Assembly: GCA_017590115.1 (NCBI GenBank)
Contig: JAGGNK010013558.1
Location: forward strand, 14,125,752 to 14,189,751
Direction: 5' to 3'
Length of the DNA stretch: 64,000 bases
From: Montifringilla adamsi
Lineage: Eukaryota; Chordata; Aves; Passeriformes; Passeridae
The stretch's first letter is position 1, and the number at the start of each line of letters is the position of its first letter. The position numbers were made by a program, and so were the translations under genes. Below are positions 46,948-60,150 of the stretch, piece after piece. The notes beneath the pieces are model-generated. The model saw nothing but the letters and a program-made list of their open reading frames with translations, was not told the DNA's origin and searched no databases.

Positions 46948-49439
46948 GGAGGGATTTTTGAGACTGAAGGTTGCAAAGGAAGGAAATGCTTTTGGTTTTT
47001 TGGTTTTGTTTTTTAATGCCCCATATGGCCGTTTTATTAACTGGAAAACCTCCAGCTGAGAATTGGATGATGTTACAGAGCTACAGAGCAAAACTCTTTG
47101 CCAGCCGTGTGGCAGAGAGTACTCTTGCCTTTGAATGTGAGCCATGCCTCTCCCAGCTAGGGTTAGGGTGAAAATAAAAGCTGCCTTTGCCCTGTTTTGC
47201 TGACCTAAGGAAAACGTTGTTTTTCATGCTGGGGATGTTGAGCTTTTCAAACTAGATGCAAACCTTGAACAAGTGAGTTGTCAGCAGATCATCAGAGAGC
47301 GCTTTAAGTTTAGGCTGTGAGAGTGACAGGTACAGCAAACCCATAAGTTTGGGGGTTTTATGATTGCACTGAGTTTATCCACCACAAAGTTAGTAGTGGA
47401 ATAGGTACGTTTTGACATTATTCCCTGTTTGTATGAGTGGGTTTTTTCTACTATAATATGAAAGAAACATTGCAAGCCAGACTTGTGTAACAGTGATTTT
47501 CACTTCCCAAGGATTGACTCTTTGATTCCTGCCTGAGCAGCATTTCTTCACATTGTCTACAGATTTCTGTCCTGTCTCCCCTGCTGAGACAGAGAAATTA
47601 CTTGCTGTCTGTAGCATCTCAGTTGGCAAATGAGACTGAGAATTTAGAAATAGCTTGTAGACATGTTTATCATCTTCTGTGTGTGTGTGTATGTTGAAGT
47701 TACTACTTCAGTTTTCTGTCCAGGAGGCTTGGAAACAGAGCATTTCTCCAGATCTACATTTTCATGTGTCATTTTCTGCTGTGTGAAGTGGGTAAAAGGA
47801 GGGTTGGGACCTCTACCTTTGTTCTGAGAGTATCTTGATTTTTCCACAATGTCCTGCAGACTTTCTGTCTCAGAGGGATGCAGGAGAGAGGAATGGAATT
47901 TGTTTAAGGCGATCTCTTTAGATTTAAGGATTTGCTTCCCTGTCAGTTGCAAGTGTAGAGATGGGTTTTGCCTTTTGGAAACAGACCTTTCCCACTTCTC
48001 ATCCCAGAAGCTGTGCCTGTGGTTCTGCTCCTCGCAGCCTTCAGAGCTGGATCCAGCACAGCAGAGTCCACGCTCACACCGTCACGAGTTACGGTTCAGC
48101 AGATGATTCATTGTTTTTGCTGCCAGATTCCCTCTGGAGCTGTGCTGGGTAGCACAGAGCTGCTGCCTGCTTGCCAAAGGTGTTGCTCAGGAGTGAATGG
48201 GCTGGAGAGGGTTCCTCAGTGGGTAGGCAGAGCTCCTGGTGCCTGTGAGCAGTGACTCAGGGCTTTTGCTTCTTTTCCCTGGAGATGCCTCTGGATGGGA
48301 TACAGCCTGCCAGAGACAGAGTGAATAAATAAGCTGTGCTCTGGTTACAGCAGGTGGATAGTATATCAGCAGGGTCCTCACAGCAGTGTCCAGGGTCTGC
48401 TGCCAGCTGGGCCAGAAGCTGAGATAACCTTTTGCTGCGGGAGCAGGGTCAGGGCTGTGTCACACCAGGTGCCACCGTCAGTGCCTTTGGGGACAGTGAG
48501 TGTGCTGGGTGGCATCACCGGGGCGAGGCTGGTGTGCTGCTGCCATGGGGAGCTGGCACAGAGCAGGCACAGGCTCAGTTCTGCAGGGTTCTGCACTGTC
48601 TGCTCCTTGTCTAACCTGTGGCAGGAAGGCACTGGAAGAGAAGCAGGAGGTCCAGTACTGACCACTGAGGCTTACTGCCTCCAGCCCGGGTTAGGGGCAC
48701 CTTTGTCACAGCTGTCTGTTCAGCACCAAGTGGCCTGAAGGGACCTCTCCTTTTCTGCTGGTCACAGACATGTGATCTGAGGCTGTGTGTTGTAGCTCCG
48801 TGTTGCCCCAGGCTGTGTTGCTGCACGGGAATCAGTATCCCTTTTTCAGTCAGCTGTGTTCATAACAGCTGTGTTACAGCTGAAAGCAAGGGGAGATCTG
48901 GAGGTGACACTTAAATTGTTGTTTAACAGACTCCTCTGTGCAGCAGGAGGATGAGGCACCTCCTGTACAGAGATTGCTCTCTCTGGGAGAGTTCAGATCT
49001 AACCTCGAGTGACTGCGTGGAGGGTCCATGTAGCTGAGTCTTCCTCCCCTGTCAGGTGCATAGGAAACAGCTGCATGTTAGCGTTTGGCATCAGGTTTGT
49101 TTCTGGTGTCTCCTTCTGCTCTTCCTTAACAAGGCTTTTGGGGTTTAATTACAGTCACTGCCTAACTTCAAGTCCCCAGTGCCTGTAGGTTCACAGTAGT
49201 CAGGGGAGAGACTGGCTGCTCTGGAGCTGAGCTTGGGGGCTTGGGGCTCATCTCTGGAGATGCTGCTCTCCAGGAACTGCTCCTGCATCTAGGGATGCCA
49301 TCGTCTACCCAAGTCACTGGCTTTGATTTTGAGTATCGGTGGTTAGATTATACTCCTTACAAACACACTTCAAACCCAGATTGTGCAGGATTACCGCTGG
49401 ATAACAGCCAAATCCCAGACTGTTTAATCACACTCCTCT

Positions 49440-49530
49440 GTCTCTGCTGGATTAACATAATTAATGTAAGCCCTTTTGGATGGGAGACCTGTTATTTGTC
49501 TGGTGCAGTTCTTAATTTGTGCAATGCTGT
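49440..49530 (+). repeat. Possible ancient 5S-derived SINE fragment
   Basis: The 14-mer ttggatgggagacc (49476-49489) is identical to the box C region of vertebrate 5S rRNA. Some 15 bp later tctggtgcagt weakly recalls the 5S 3' part (gggtgctgtaggc). The upstream 5S boxes A and the intermediate element are not recognisable, so this is not a functional 5S gene. It could be a relic of a 5S-derived SINE such as AmnSINE1, or chance. Confidence 0.3.
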
Positions 49531-51057
49531 GCATATACCCATCATGCTCTAGAAATGGTGATGAAGGTCTAATTCCACTTGTATAGAACTCTTAACCAAG
49601 TAAATCTCCATTGACAGACAAGAAGTTTACTATCCTTTCAGAGGAAGTTGTAGACTACTTAAAAAAATCAGAATGCCCAAGTTATATTGGAATGATAATT
49701 TTTCAAGTTTCTTCAAGGGAAATTAAAATGCTCTTTTTATTTTTAGTGTAATTTCTCTAGGGAGCAGAAAAAATAATTAATAAACCAAAGGTTCATCAGT
49801 GCCTTCTGATCCTGACCAGTTTCAAGGGTGACACAGACCTTAATGTGCAGTGGAGGTAATAGTGATTGTGTCCTTGCACATCCAGCCTGAGCACAGGGGA
49901 CAGGAGCTTTATCTTTATGTCTTTTTCTTCTGCCTTCTGTGGTATCCGGAATCATGGCAAGAAGGCAAAAAGTGTTTCTCAGACATATGACATCCATCCC
50001 ATGGGCCCAAAATCCTGTTGTCTGTGTTGCTCCCTCCTGTCTATCTATGCTTCTTATGCAGCTGGACATGATCTAAACCTTAACAGGATACACTGGCTGC
50101 TTTTTATTTCCACCATTTCAGGGTTTTCTAGCAGCAAATTGGAGGGAGTTTATTTAAGAAAGGAAGAAAACCCAATAAAACAAGCAAAAAATGAATCTAG
50201 CTAGTCAAATATTTAACTTGAATAATAATTTCTGAATTTTAGTAGGCTTTTTGTGTGGCAGAAGTAGTTGCTACATTCTGGGTTAGTTGTTTTTTTTTTT
50301 TTAATGAAAGTTAACTTCTGCTTCCATTATCCCAAGTTTTAAATGTAACCTTTTACATTCAGAAAAATCCCAGATATAATAATTTCATAAGGAGGAAAAT
50401 CAAGTCTCATCAGTTCTGGTGGATTGTTTTCTAGATCTTGGCTGTACCCATCTGTGCAGAAGGCGAAAGCTTTCTGGAGCATTCCCTGAAAAACAAACAC
50501 TTGTGTCCAAGCTTGAAAATTAGTATGAAAGTGACATTTAATATTTGGCCATGAGCTACAAAGCCTGTTATTTTCAGTGGGGCTCAAAGGACCCTCAGCT
50601 GGGCAGCTCTGGCCCGTGGGGTCTGGCGTGCCCAGGTCCCTTCAGCGGAGCCGCTGCGGGTCTCACCAGCCGTGGGAACTGGCAGCGTTCCTGCTGGGAG
50701 CTCTGCAGCGGGCAGCGTGTCCTGGGCTGCCCTTCTCCGTCCTGCTTCTTCCACATGCCCTCCCAGAAGCAAGAAGCCCTTTCCAGGGAGTGCAAACAGG
50801 AGCTGATCACTTCACAGGCGATCCGTGGTTGTATGTTGCCTCTGATTTGTATTCAGCGCTGGTAGAATGCTCTCATCACCCAGTCTGTGCTCACAAGCCT
50901 TAATATAACTAATGTCGAGGCATTTTTCTATGATTTTTCTCCCTGGAGCCACATGGTGTAAGGAATTTGGGATCTTGTGCAAGTCCCAAATGCTCTGTGA
51001 GGGAGCGCAGACTGGGGGAGCAGACGACAGGAGCATCATTACACCTGGGCCAAAACC

Positions 51058-51073
51058 TGTGTGTGTGTGTGTG
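51058..51073. repeat. (TG)n microsatellite
   Basis: About eight TG units in intron 2. Shorter TG runs also occur near 15916 and 47680. Confidence 0.9.
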
Positions 51074-53073
51074 GAGGAGGGGGTGTCTTATTTTTCAGCT
51101 GCAAGAAGCCCAGTCTTTCAAGGTTCATGTGGAGCATCATTTTCAACAGAATAAATATCTTGGCATGTCACGTTTTACACAGCAGAAATGCTTCTGACTC
51201 TCCAGCCCTTGGTATCTGTAACTCGCTTGCAAGAATTGCTGACGTCTGCCCAAATGCCAATATCTTCTCAGCCGTATGAACCTTAATATCACAGCTTAAG
51301 CTTCAGTCTTCGAGCTGTGCAGCACAGCTAAAATCGAACTGTGTTCCCAGCACTGAAGGAGAGCCTGACTTTTAACCCACTGGCTTTTTTATTTATCTTC
51401 CTTCTGTGCTTGCTGTTGAATTGCAAAGTCAATTTCATTCCAGGGTTTCTAAATGGCATATGATTTCTACACCATGATGGCAAATCTCCTTTGGGCTGTT
51501 TACACCGTCTGATGCTGGTGGCCTAAGCAGGGGCAGGTCAGCACAGCACGAAGCAGGGCACTGGTGTTGTATTTCCTTGTACCCTTTCTTTATTCATAAT
51601 AAAACAGGCAGGTCACAGCAGTGCTTAATCTCCACCTTCCTGTTAATCTTTACATTGCTTTGGTTCAGTCTTCTTTCCTTTGCAGCTCCCTGCTGCCAAA
51701 CTCTCCTTTTTCACCCTGAGTGTGTTTTGTGTTCAGCCTCATAGGCTTGGTGGCTTTCTCTTTGCCTTCCTGGAGAGATGCTCCTGAGCAAGGGTCCTGC
51801 TCTGTGTTTTTCTGGCTGGGGGTGACTAATGGGGGATGTCCCATCCCACCAGGTTTCCCAGCAGACCTGCTGGTGTCACCATTCAGTCAAAAACACCCAG
51901 ATTCAGAAGTTTAAAGTTGTTGAAAGGATTAAAGCTGTTACGGATTGGTTTGGCAGAGGGCTCTCACAGTCTCTGAATGCTGTAACCATTGCAATGAGAT
52001 CTGTATTGGGGCGATGTGATGGTCAGCCCTTTTATCTTTTTTTTTCTTGCTTATGGTCATCAGAGATGCAGCTTTTAGGACCCAGCCCTTGACACTGGGC
52101 ATATAATGGGAAATGTCCACTTCACTTAGTGAGAGCAGAAGGACCTGATACCAATCACTGCAATTTATTCTCATTTTCTTCTCTTTTAAGTGAACAGTTT
52201 GTTTCTTGTGTTTTATTTCTAATGACTAAAGTACTTTTTAACCTAGTAATTAACCTCATTAAGCTTGTAAGCATTTTTAAGACTTCCTCAAGTCTTCTGC
52301 CAACACCTTCACGTGTTGTGAACGTCACTCACAGAAGGCTCCTGGCTGTGACTCACAAGTATTCAGGAGTTTGGGATTTGGGGCTGACCAGTGTGGACCA
52401 GTTCACCCCAGAGTCCTTTGCCTGCCCTGGAGGAGAGGGCAGAAGTGGTCTGTGGGGTTTGGTCCTTGTGCCTGAGGTGTAATTCCCCTTGAGTCATGCA
52501 AGGAATTGTTACTGCTGTTCCTTCCCATCCCACGCACTTTGTTCAGTGTCAAAAGTAAGATCTCGGAAAATGAAATTAATTTCATCTTGGTGCAGCTATT
52601 AATGTTACACACTGCAGAAAGCTCTTTAAGGAGGCCGTCGACCTTCATCCATGTGGAATAAGTGCTGAATAATGGAGAGCTTTCATATTTCCACAAAAAT
52701 AAAGTAGCTTTTTTAGTCAACTAGAGATGTTACAGACGTGGAGGAGGGGAAAAAAAAAAAACAAACTGCATTAAGAAACAGTGGGCAGGGTGTGCATGAG
52801 GACAGAGCAGCAGCTCCCTCCATCTGGCAGGTGCTGCTGTTTGCAGAGGCCTCTTGTGAGCATGTGAAACTGCACTGACCTGTCTCACCTGCTGCTGACT
52901 TTTATAAGTCAGTGTGTTCAGCTTTTCCTCCTCTCCAGCCCCGAGACCTGCTTGATGTCTGCACTGCCAAGCCCTTCCCCAGGTTTTTCTCTCTTTCCTT
53001 GAACTGCTTCACATTTCGTGCTTCTCTGATGTCCTCTGGTAACCTGTGGTGTGCTTCAGCCATTTATTTAAGG

Positions 53074-53272
53074 AAAGAAATGCACCCTGAACAATTTATA
53101 GATGGCCTGTTTTTGCCATCTGTTCTTGCTTTGAAGAAACATCATGTCCTGGGAGCAAAGTTCTTGTTCCTAAAGAAATGCACCCTGAAGAATTTATAGA
53201 TGGCCTGTTTTGTCTCCCCACCTGTTCTTGCTTTGAAGAAACATCATGTCCTGGGAGCAAAGTTCTTGTTCC
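53074..53272. repeat. Tandem duplication, about 98-bp period, two copies
   Basis: Copy 1 is 53074-53170 and copy 2 is 53172-53272; both begin aaagaaatgcaccctga and end gttcttgttcc. They differ by one substitution (acaattt versus agaattt) and by a short divergent block after tggcctgtttt. Intronic, with no coding role. Confidence 0.93.
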
Positions 53273-54298
53273 CTGGTGGTCTCTTAGTGAGGCTCTTTAG
53301 AATGGCCACTCAGGAGAAGGATCCTTCTCCCTCACCCTGGCTGTTTTGTGGGGTTTGCCTGAGCTTCACCACCCTGTTGATAATTGGGGTGCTCAAAGCC
53401 TGAGCTGCTTGCAAAGAGTTTTCCAAATTCAATCCCTGCCTAATGCATAATCAGCTAAATAATTGGAAATATCCATTTGTGCCTCTGTGTCAGCCCGTGA
53501 GGTAGGAGCCTGTGAGAACTTCAGATCTTAGATGGAGGTGGTAGTTTTGAAGTGACTACACAGAAGAAGCAAAATGCAGTAAGAAAGGATGGAAATTAAG
53601 ACTCCACCCACCCCTTTGAAGCTATGTTACTGAATATGAGACAAGTTTGATTTTGGGAATATTATATACTTTGTGACATCATTTGGTCCTTAGGCACTTC
53701 CCTATATATTGTAGTTGCCTTTCCTCTTCTAGCTGCATGTTGGATGGTGGGACTTGCCTTTAATCTAAGAAAAAATATGAAAGCCAGCAAACAAAAGGCA
53801 GTTGTGGTTTTTTCTGTGTGGCTTTTTATAGTATTTGCATGCTTCTGGCAGTGTGACAAAAGAACAAACAGTTTCCTTAGCACACAGTTGTGCTGAAGGA
53901 GGTCTGAGAGAACGTAACAGGCTTCCTTGAGAATGTTGGGTGAAGGTACAAGGAGAGGTTCTCATCACATGAGAAGAGGAGCTGATGTTTGGACCTCAGA
54001 CAAAAGAACCTATTAAAATTTTGGCTTCCTGACAAAGCAGCAACAGCTACTGTGTCTTTGCAGTACTTCAGGGCTAAGCAGCCATGTCCCAGTGCTTCAG
54101 AGCCACACTTGTCAGTGTGGCTGTTCCCCAGCACGTGGGACTGGGAGGACTGGAGCATGTGGAATGGAACAGGGAGTTAGAGATTAGGAGGTCCTGGATG
54201 GACAGACAAATTCTGCACCACTAGCAAGGTAAGCAGGAGCCATTCCTGTCACTCTGCTTGTTTGCAGCAGCAGCAAAGCTGGGTTTGGCTTGCTTCCC

Positions 54299-54370
54299 GC
54301 AAGTCACTGAACTTCATTTTGCATCTGTTTCCACAATGTGCAGAAAGGAAAGGCAATAAATATTTATTAC
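54299..54370 (+). repeat. MIR/CORE-SINE-like fragment
   Basis: gcaagtcactgaacttcatt, then ttgcatctgtttccacaatg, then aataaat parallels MIR (gcaagtcacttaacctctctgtgcctcagtttccacatctgt). Diverged, recognised from memory. Confidence 0.5.
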
Positions 54371-57300
54371 TCTGTAGCCTGGATCCAGGTTTTATTCCTC
54401 TTACTCTTCTTCCCCTGCTCCTGTGATAGTTTATCTTGTGGCTTTGGAGTTGCCCAGCTTGGGGGGAATTGAAGAAGGGTTTACAGGAGGTGCTGAAAGA
54501 GGCCACTGCCACCCCAAGAAGCATTGCTCAATAAACCTTTCTAATTTTTGTCTCCTAGAAGAGAGGCAATTATTTGCCTCTGCCTTTCCGCTTTGCTGGT
54601 AATTACAAGCTCTCCTCTAGCATGTCAGATGCTAATCTGCCATTTATCATTGCACAGCTCTGCAAAGCACCTGGAAGGGGTTTCTGAGATGGGAACCCTG
54701 CACGTCCAGCTGTGGCCCCTGCGCCCTCTGCAATGAGTCACCCTGATCACGCTCCTGAATAACCCTCTCTTGCAGAAGTTTAAGGAGGGGGAAGAAAAAC
54801 TTAATCTTTTATTACTTAGATAATGACTCATTCTTATGAAATTCATGGTGCATTAGGAGCATCAGTGTTCTCAGGAGAGAAAACCAAGAGAAGTGAGCTT
54901 TTTATGCAGTATTGACCTTCTGTCTTTTGTTTTTCCATTCCATATTTCTAGTTTCCTTGTCTTGTATTGTCTGTATTTTCTAGTGCTGTTCTTTTCTATT
55001 GTTTCTAAAGCTGGATGGCCAGGTGTTCACATTTGATATGATACAGGTTTGCTCTGGAGTTGGATGGTGACAACACAAGGATTTTTTTCCCTTCTTAATT
55101 GCCCCCCTCCTCCCTCAAGTTTTGCAGAACACAGAATATTCTGAGAGATTTTTTGGTATCAGGATGGATTTGTTTGTTTATTTGTTTCCTATGAGTGTGT
55201 AATTAACAGCCTGAGCATTGTCTAGCACTGAGACATTCTGGCACACCTTCAGAGCCCCTCAGTTGTGTCATTGGGTGGGGTTGGTTGACAGGATTCCAGG
55301 GATGTTGTCCTTTCTTCTTGCACCCAAGGCCTTCTACAGCATGACTGATTTCTTACTGAGACTGTGATAAGGACTTTAGAGTTGCTAAACTGGGATTTTT
55401 AAACAAAGGAAGAGAAATGGGGAGGGAGAAGAATGCTGTAGGCAGAGGCATGGCCTGCAAGGAGGTGTGTCTCTGAATGAAGGTATTAAAGCATTGTACT
55501 GTGTGAAATTGGTTATTATTTTGAAATCAATGCACTGAAAAGACAGAGCCTCAAAACTTAGCTTTACACCTGTATTCCTGCTGCACTAAATATTTTTTGT
55601 AAAAATCAATGGAGGGAGCCTACTCAGCAGTGTAAATTCTGTGTAATTATTGAGCAGAGAATTATGGTTGTCACGTATTGATTCCCCCCTGCTTTGTAAG
55701 AGCTTCCTCTATTTTACAGGGCTGAATTGGAGTCAGTGTTGGCACTAAGGAACTGGAAGGACAGAACATCAATATGTGGGCAAGGGGCTGCATGTGAAAA
55801 TGCACATGTGTACACAGATTGCTTCAAGAGCATCTGACTCACATAAGCAAAACTGCTTAAGGACTGAAATTTCCTTCTCTGACCCCAGAGAGCTCAGCTG
55901 CTGCAGCAGTTCGTGTGAGCTAATCTTGAGCCATTGCTTCAGGGACAGCCCTAGAGATGGGCACTTGTGCAGTTCTCCTCTGCTATCTCTCCTGTCAGAA
56001 ATGTTAGATCTATGTTTCGTCCTCAGTCACGCTATGATGTTTATATGGGATTTTAGTCTCCTGGTTCACTTCTTCTTAGAGGTGTTTGCAGTGCAGAGGT
56101 GAGTGAAACATTTCCTGGACGGCATGTGCAGAGGCTGGCAGAACCTGAAGGAGGACGTCCCCTTTGTGCTTCAGTTTGTTTTTGTTTTAGAGCCAAAGGA
56201 TTACATGTGTCATCTTGGGATGGGTTGTTAACATCACAGAATCACAGTTCCCAGTGATCCATCCTGAGGAGCTGCACAGGATTATTCTGCTTTTAAACAA
56301 GCAACTGCAGCTGCTCAGGGGAGCGTTTTTCCTTCAAGCTGCATTGTGTGTTAGAGCAATTTAAGTCCACTAAAATGAAATACTGGCTAGGGATTTGTGA
56401 CAGGGTAGCAAAGTCGTCCTTATTTTCAAACTCTCGGGAAAGGCTGGTGTAGCTTGCTCAGAGAACACCCTGTCCTGAGATTCAGGTCACACCTTGGTTT
56501 TACAGTGTTCTTTTGGAACATCCCAGAAACACTGGTGGAGTTTCAAACTGAAATTCCACACAGTGGCTGGGGATAAGGAAGGGCTATAGCTGGGGGTACG
56601 TGCAAGATCAAGCATTCTTACTGAGCAGAAAGTCAGTATTTCAAGGGTTAAAAAAAAAAGTAGGGGAGGAAAAAAACTTTAAAAGGAAGTATGTCAAAGT
56701 TCTGTTTGCTTGGAACATTCCAAGGCAGCAGCAAGGGTTTTTCTGGGGTTTGTTTCAGAATTAAAGATACAAAGAAAAGGGACAGTCTGAGTTCCCTGCA
56801 CGCCTGTTAATGAGGTGTATCTATAGTCATGGGCTGGAAGGGCTGCCTTGCTGCTGCTGTTCCTCTCACCTGCACCATCCTTCACTTTGCAGAAGTGTCA
56901 CCATCTCCCAGCCCTGTGGTGCTGGAGCTGGAGAGCTTTGCCTCCAGAGCTGCCCTAGTGCCATCTCTTACTCTGACAGCATGAGTTTGCTGTGTCTGGT
57001 GACATGGGGACCTCCAAGTCTCCCTGGGGTTCCAAACAGGTGCTGAGGTGACTGCTCCAGAACACAGCAGCATTGGGGTTGCTCCAACCTTACCCTGCTG
57101 GGATGCAGAGCCAGCATGGGATTGGGATGGGGAAAGGAAAAGGAGTGTTGCCTGAGGCTTCCTTGTATGCCACAGCTTAAAAAAACCCCAAGGTTATCAC
57201 TTGACCTTGCAAGTTTAACCTACTCTGAAGAAGTTTTGAAGTAGCTGCTGTCTCTGAGGCACTTGAAGCAAAGCTGGTTTGTAGTTCAGAAGATCCACAG

Positions 57301-60129
57301 CTATTTTGGGCAAGCTTGGCTCGTGCAGGCTGCCAGCACAGGGTGGGCTGCAGGCTCTGCTGCGAGGATAAATGCAGCAAAGGCTCCGGACGGGGGTTTA
57401 ACTGGAAGGCAGCTTCTGCCCACAGTGTCTCATCCCGGAGTGGAGGATGAAGTGGTTATTGATGCAGCTTCTGTCTCTGAAAAGTGGCTGGGGAAGGGAA
57501 AGCCTCCTGTTGTGAATGAAAGGATGGCAGCAAACTTCCTAGGGCTCGTTTCTGATTCATGTGCGTGTTTCTAAAGTGGCTGAGAAGAAGAGAATCCTTC
57601 TTCGCAGCACTTTTGCAGCTTTTTGTTTCCAAATGTAAATCTTGGATATGTGGAGGACGTGAATTTAAAAAGGAGAAATTTATTTGGCTTCCTCTTTATT
57701 CCTGAGGAAGTGGAAGAAAACTTGTAAAAGACTTGGTATTGCTGCACTGAGTACTGCTAGGTGTTTCTGGGAAAGGAGGAAGCACAAGCTTTTCTGTAAC
57801 TGCAGGAAACGAATGTGTACCTTGTGTACAGTAAAGCATGGATAACTTCCTTCCTTCCTCTGATTGTGCCAGAGCACAAATGTATCACTTGTCTGCCGGT
57901 ATCTCTTTAGCCAATGTGTTTGGGTGTAAGCTGTCTGCAAGAGAGAAAGCCAGGTCAAGGATAAAAATCCCATACTAATCCACTGTCTATTTAATTTCAG
58001 CTAAACCCTCCTGCTTTTCTGCCTTTTTACCTCTGTGGGGTCAGCAGGGTGGCTGCTGCTTTACTGTTGTGCACTGCCTTCTGCATTTTTTAACCTGATA
58101 AAATACCCTGCATTTCTGTGACAATCTGGCCACAGCATCTCCCCATAACCCCCATTGCTGCTGGGCTCCTTCTGTAGGGTCACTCCAGGTAACTGCAGTG
58201 TTGCTGCACAGGCATATCAAAGCAACATTTGTTGGTATTTTTGCTTTGGCTCCACATTTAAATCCCTTTCTCCTTCTGTCTCCTGGCCTCAGCCTCAGGC
58301 TGCTTTGCAAGCTTATTGCAGTCTCACCTGTGGCAAGAGGGACACTTAGTCCTTTTTTGATTGTGATTCCTTTTTCTTCTGCAAATGTTATTTAGAGATC
58401 TTGTTCCAGTTTTTGAAATTACAACCCTTATATAAGGTCACACAGTTTCCAATCTTGTCTGTGTTTTGTACAGACCAGTGGGACTTACCACCTGAAAATA
58501 ATTTATGCCCTATTAGCCCTTTCAGTTCTTAATGCACCTTTTACTGACTAGTAGAGAATACAGATTTTAATGGTGTCCAAGTCTGGAAACCTCCATTGCT
58601 ATTTGATCAGAGGAAAGAAATAAAGATGGGAGGGTTTTGTTGTTACAGTAAGCAGAGCTAAGCAGGCCACTATATACATTGAGCATTAAGGGTTATTGCA
58701 AGAAATACCTTTTTTCAGATCCAATACTTAAATGGGAAGAAAATTAGCGTTATGCTTTGAGAGCGGAACAGGCTGAAACAGAGATTTGCTGCCAGGTTTC
58801 CATCCCAGCCGACTCTGAGGCTCTGTCCAAACTGCTCAGCAAGAAAAGTGAAAATGTGCCGATGTGCATGTGCCACCTTGCTACAAAATGTAAAGAAAAA
58901 TCTGAGAATAACACACTTGGTGCTCATTTACTGAGCTCTGCTTCCCACACAGACATCCATAATGAGCTGAAACAAAAGGATCAGGTGAGTAGGAGCAGGC
59001 TGGCAGGGAAGGAGCTGCTTCTCCATGGGCAGTGAGAATTGGGGAGAGGAAAATTAAATAGCCAAGCTAATGTGTTTGGAGGACAGAAAGGCAGCACTCC
59101 AGTAAAGGGAGAGGCAGGGAATTGGGAATGCAAGCTCTCCTCCTGCCTGGTAGCTGTTTTCCAGGGCCTCTGTAGCCTCAGGGCTCAGGAAGAACTTTTG
59201 CTTGTCTGTCACTTGTAGTTGGCAGGGCTGGTCTGTGGTGCTTTTACAACTGCAGGAAACTGTACAGCCACAGGGCAGGTCCTCCCTGCAGCCCTGCCGC
59301 ATCATCCCTCCATCTGGGGAGGGGAACAGACCTGATCCACGTCCTTCTTGCTCACACACTGAACAGCACAGCTTTTTCCCTGGCTTCCATCAGCTTTTAG
59401 AGTGGCCCCAGGGAGGCTTTCCTCACACAGGGACTGTGAAGCACTTGCTGCTTCCTCTCACCCTGAGGTTCCCATCCCTGCTTGCAGCAAGTAAACTGAG
59501 TCAGAGATGCCCCAGGCTGGGTTTGTGGAAATGCTCCCTGCATGGTAGCTGTTTAAAAGTGGCTGTTGCCTGAGCAACAGCTGAGATTTATGAAAATCTA
59601 GGTCTTGCTCTGTGTGCTTCTGACAGCAAATCAGTGTTTGTTACTTTGTGTCTTGGCTCTCAAGATAAACGTCATTGTCATCAATTTAATATATCGAATC
59701 TGTTTCTATTTCAGCAGGAAAAGCATATAAGGTGCTAGGTTCTTGCTTAGTAAAAAATCAACCACCATTAATTTATTCTTCTCCTCCCTGTCACCACAGT
59801 ATAAAACTCTGGCCTAACTCAAAGCTTTGTTTACTGGAAATGCAGGGGTTTTTTTCTCTGTTGAGGATGTTTAACCTTTGGCTGTTCACCTGTGATTTTC
59901 TGCTCACATCTGTGTCCTTGTGCTATAATGCAAAGTCATGCTGGATAATCACACACCAGCCCAGGAAACACAACCTGGCATATGATCAAACCTGCTTCAC
60001 AGTTCTGTATACTCTGTACAAAAGGTTTTTGGCTCATATAAATTAGCCTGTGCTGCCTCTGGGGTACTGTTCATTTTGGGGTTTTATCCTTTCAGGCATT
60101 AAGGACTTCTGGACATGTTTTGAGGTCTT

Positions 60130-60150
60130 AAAAAAAAAAAAAAAAAAAAA
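60130..60150. repeat. Poly-A tract, 21 bases
   Basis: Uninterrupted A run. I looked upstream (59700-60129) for a processed retrocopy and recognised none. Simple repeat. Confidence 0.95.

Noticed and set aside
56232..56250. CR1 tail at cacagaatcacag
   Set aside because: Same motif, no flanking CR1 similarity.
58430..58450. MIR-like piece at aaggtcacacag
   Set aside because: A 12-bp match only; the flanking sequence does not follow the element.
59485..59520. MIR-like piece at aagtaaactgagtcagagat
   Set aside because: Only about 15 bp similar; too short to distinguish from chance.
59700..60150. Processed retrocopy ending in the 21-A tract
   Set aside because: The 104-codon ORF upstream is not recognisable and no target-site duplication is evident.
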